From NCBI GenBank assembly GCA_947456625.1, contig CANGQJ010000008.1:43559-107558 (forward strand): a stretch of 64,000 nt of DNA. The letters run 5' to 3'. The DNA comes from Bacteroidota bacterium (GTDB lineage Bacteria; Bacteroidota; Bacteroidia; Chitinophagales; Chitinophagaceae). Shown here piece after piece: positions 63,630-64,000 of the stretch. How positions within the stretch are numbered: position 1 is the stretch's first letter; each line of letters opens with the position of its first letter. The notes below the pieces were generated by a model, which made no database searches, was not told the DNA's origin, and worked only from the letters and a program-made list of their open reading frames with translations. A program made the translations under genes and the position numbers.

Positions 63630-63999
63630 TGGAGTCGAGGGGAGTCGAACCCCTGTCCAAACAATGTTACCATTGGTCTTCTACATGCTTATTGTTTTAT
63701 TATTTGTCGGCGGTAAACAGGGATAACACAAACCAATTTACTACTTAGCTGAATGGTACTTAAATAGGAGGCACAGCCTACTCCTATCGCATCCCTTTTT
63801 GTTTTGATTAAGCTAAGAAGCGGGTAAAGGGCCTACCTGCTTGCTCGGCCATAATGGAAGTTAATTCACTGAATTAAGCAGCCATGGCGTAGTTTGTTTC
63901 GCCGTTTGTTGTTTTGATATTCAGATTTAAGTGCTAATTATCCAACGCACTGCATGCTTACCCCAACCGCTACGCTTGCTGTCAAAACCATACGACCCC
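63630..63999 (-). ncRNA. ssrA: tmRNA (transfer-messenger RNA)
   Basis: About 370 nt on the minus strand, complete within the window. The 5' end GGGGTCG (63999-63993) pairs over 7 bp (with one G-U) with CGACTCC (63637-63631), forming the tRNA-like acceptor; the discriminator A is at 63630. The T-loop is GGGGTTCGACTCCCC (near 63640-63655). The mRNA-like frame from GGC at 63903-63901 encodes GETNYAMAA and stops with TAA at 63976-63974 read as plus 63874-63876. The 3' CCA is not encoded (CAA follows), consistent with CCA addition. With SmpB it rescues stalled ribosomes and tags their peptides for proteolysis by Clp-type proteases. Confidence 0.93.
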
Positions 64000-64000
64000 A

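Noticed and set aside
1..64000. CRISPR arrays, insertion sequences, tRNA or rRNA genes
   Set aside because: No regularly spaced repeats, transposase genes, terminal inverted repeats or tRNA cloverleaf sequences were seen apart from the tmRNA tRNA-like part.

Overview
The window is low-GC DNA from a member of the Bacteroidota, most likely a Chitinophagaceae-type free-living species. The evidence is two SusC/SusD pairs, a type IX secretion (T9SS) C-terminal sorting domain, Bacteroidota-type -7 promoter boxes (TAnnTTTG), a tmRNA with a GETNYAMAA tag and no encoded CCA, and only occasional Shine-Dalgarno sequences. The genus is inferred, not shown.

Positions 1-21118 form a polysaccharide utilisation locus for a uronate-containing glycan. 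A minus-strand cluster holds uxuA, a MatB-type malonyl-CoA synthetase, a two-domain secreted esterase and the start of a madL malonate transporter gene. A LacI-family regulator is divergent from it. Then come a heparinase II/III-family lyase with a TIM-barrel protein, a SusC/SusD transporter, a ThuA-like protein, an alginate_lyase-family protein, a KdgF-like cupin, a GH88 unsaturated glucuronyl hydrolase and a second TIM-barrel protein. The implied route is: bind and import oligosaccharide, cut by beta-elimination, remove the unsaturated uronate (GH88), open it (KdgF) and pass uronate intermediates on through UxuA to KDG. A 14-bp operator-like site (13/14 identical) lies both in the uxuA/lacI gap and in the susC/thuA gap, so one LacI regulator may control the locus. 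Two small proteins carry a TonB plug-like region with no barrel.

Positions 21126-28702 are mainly housekeeping: clpC, a STAS-like gene with dnaG, a YdeI/OmdA-like gene, plsY and prmA. Positions 28717-34440 hold a secreted protein of unknown function and a second SusC/SusD pair of unknown substrate, with a structured leader. Positions 34668-48112 are core genes: pnp, rpsO (with a leader inverted repeat), a lolA-like gene, ftsK, a DUF423 protein, aroK, an acyl-CoA dehydrogenase, a dicarboxylate symporter, pyrF, a secreted GH13 enzyme, small envelope proteins and a serine hydrolase. Nitroreductase and CoA-transferase genes follow.

Positions 50237-62346 hold a surface or secreted cluster: a DUF1080 protein, a lipoprotein, a small protein sharing a domain with the giant, a giant ~2940-residue LamG/T9SS protein, and a secreted protein with a phage tail-collar-like domain. 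The window ends with a PmoA-like (DUF6807) gene, a bidirectional terminator and the complete ssrA gene for tmRNA on the minus strand. No tRNA, rRNA, CRISPR array, transposase or prophage was seen.
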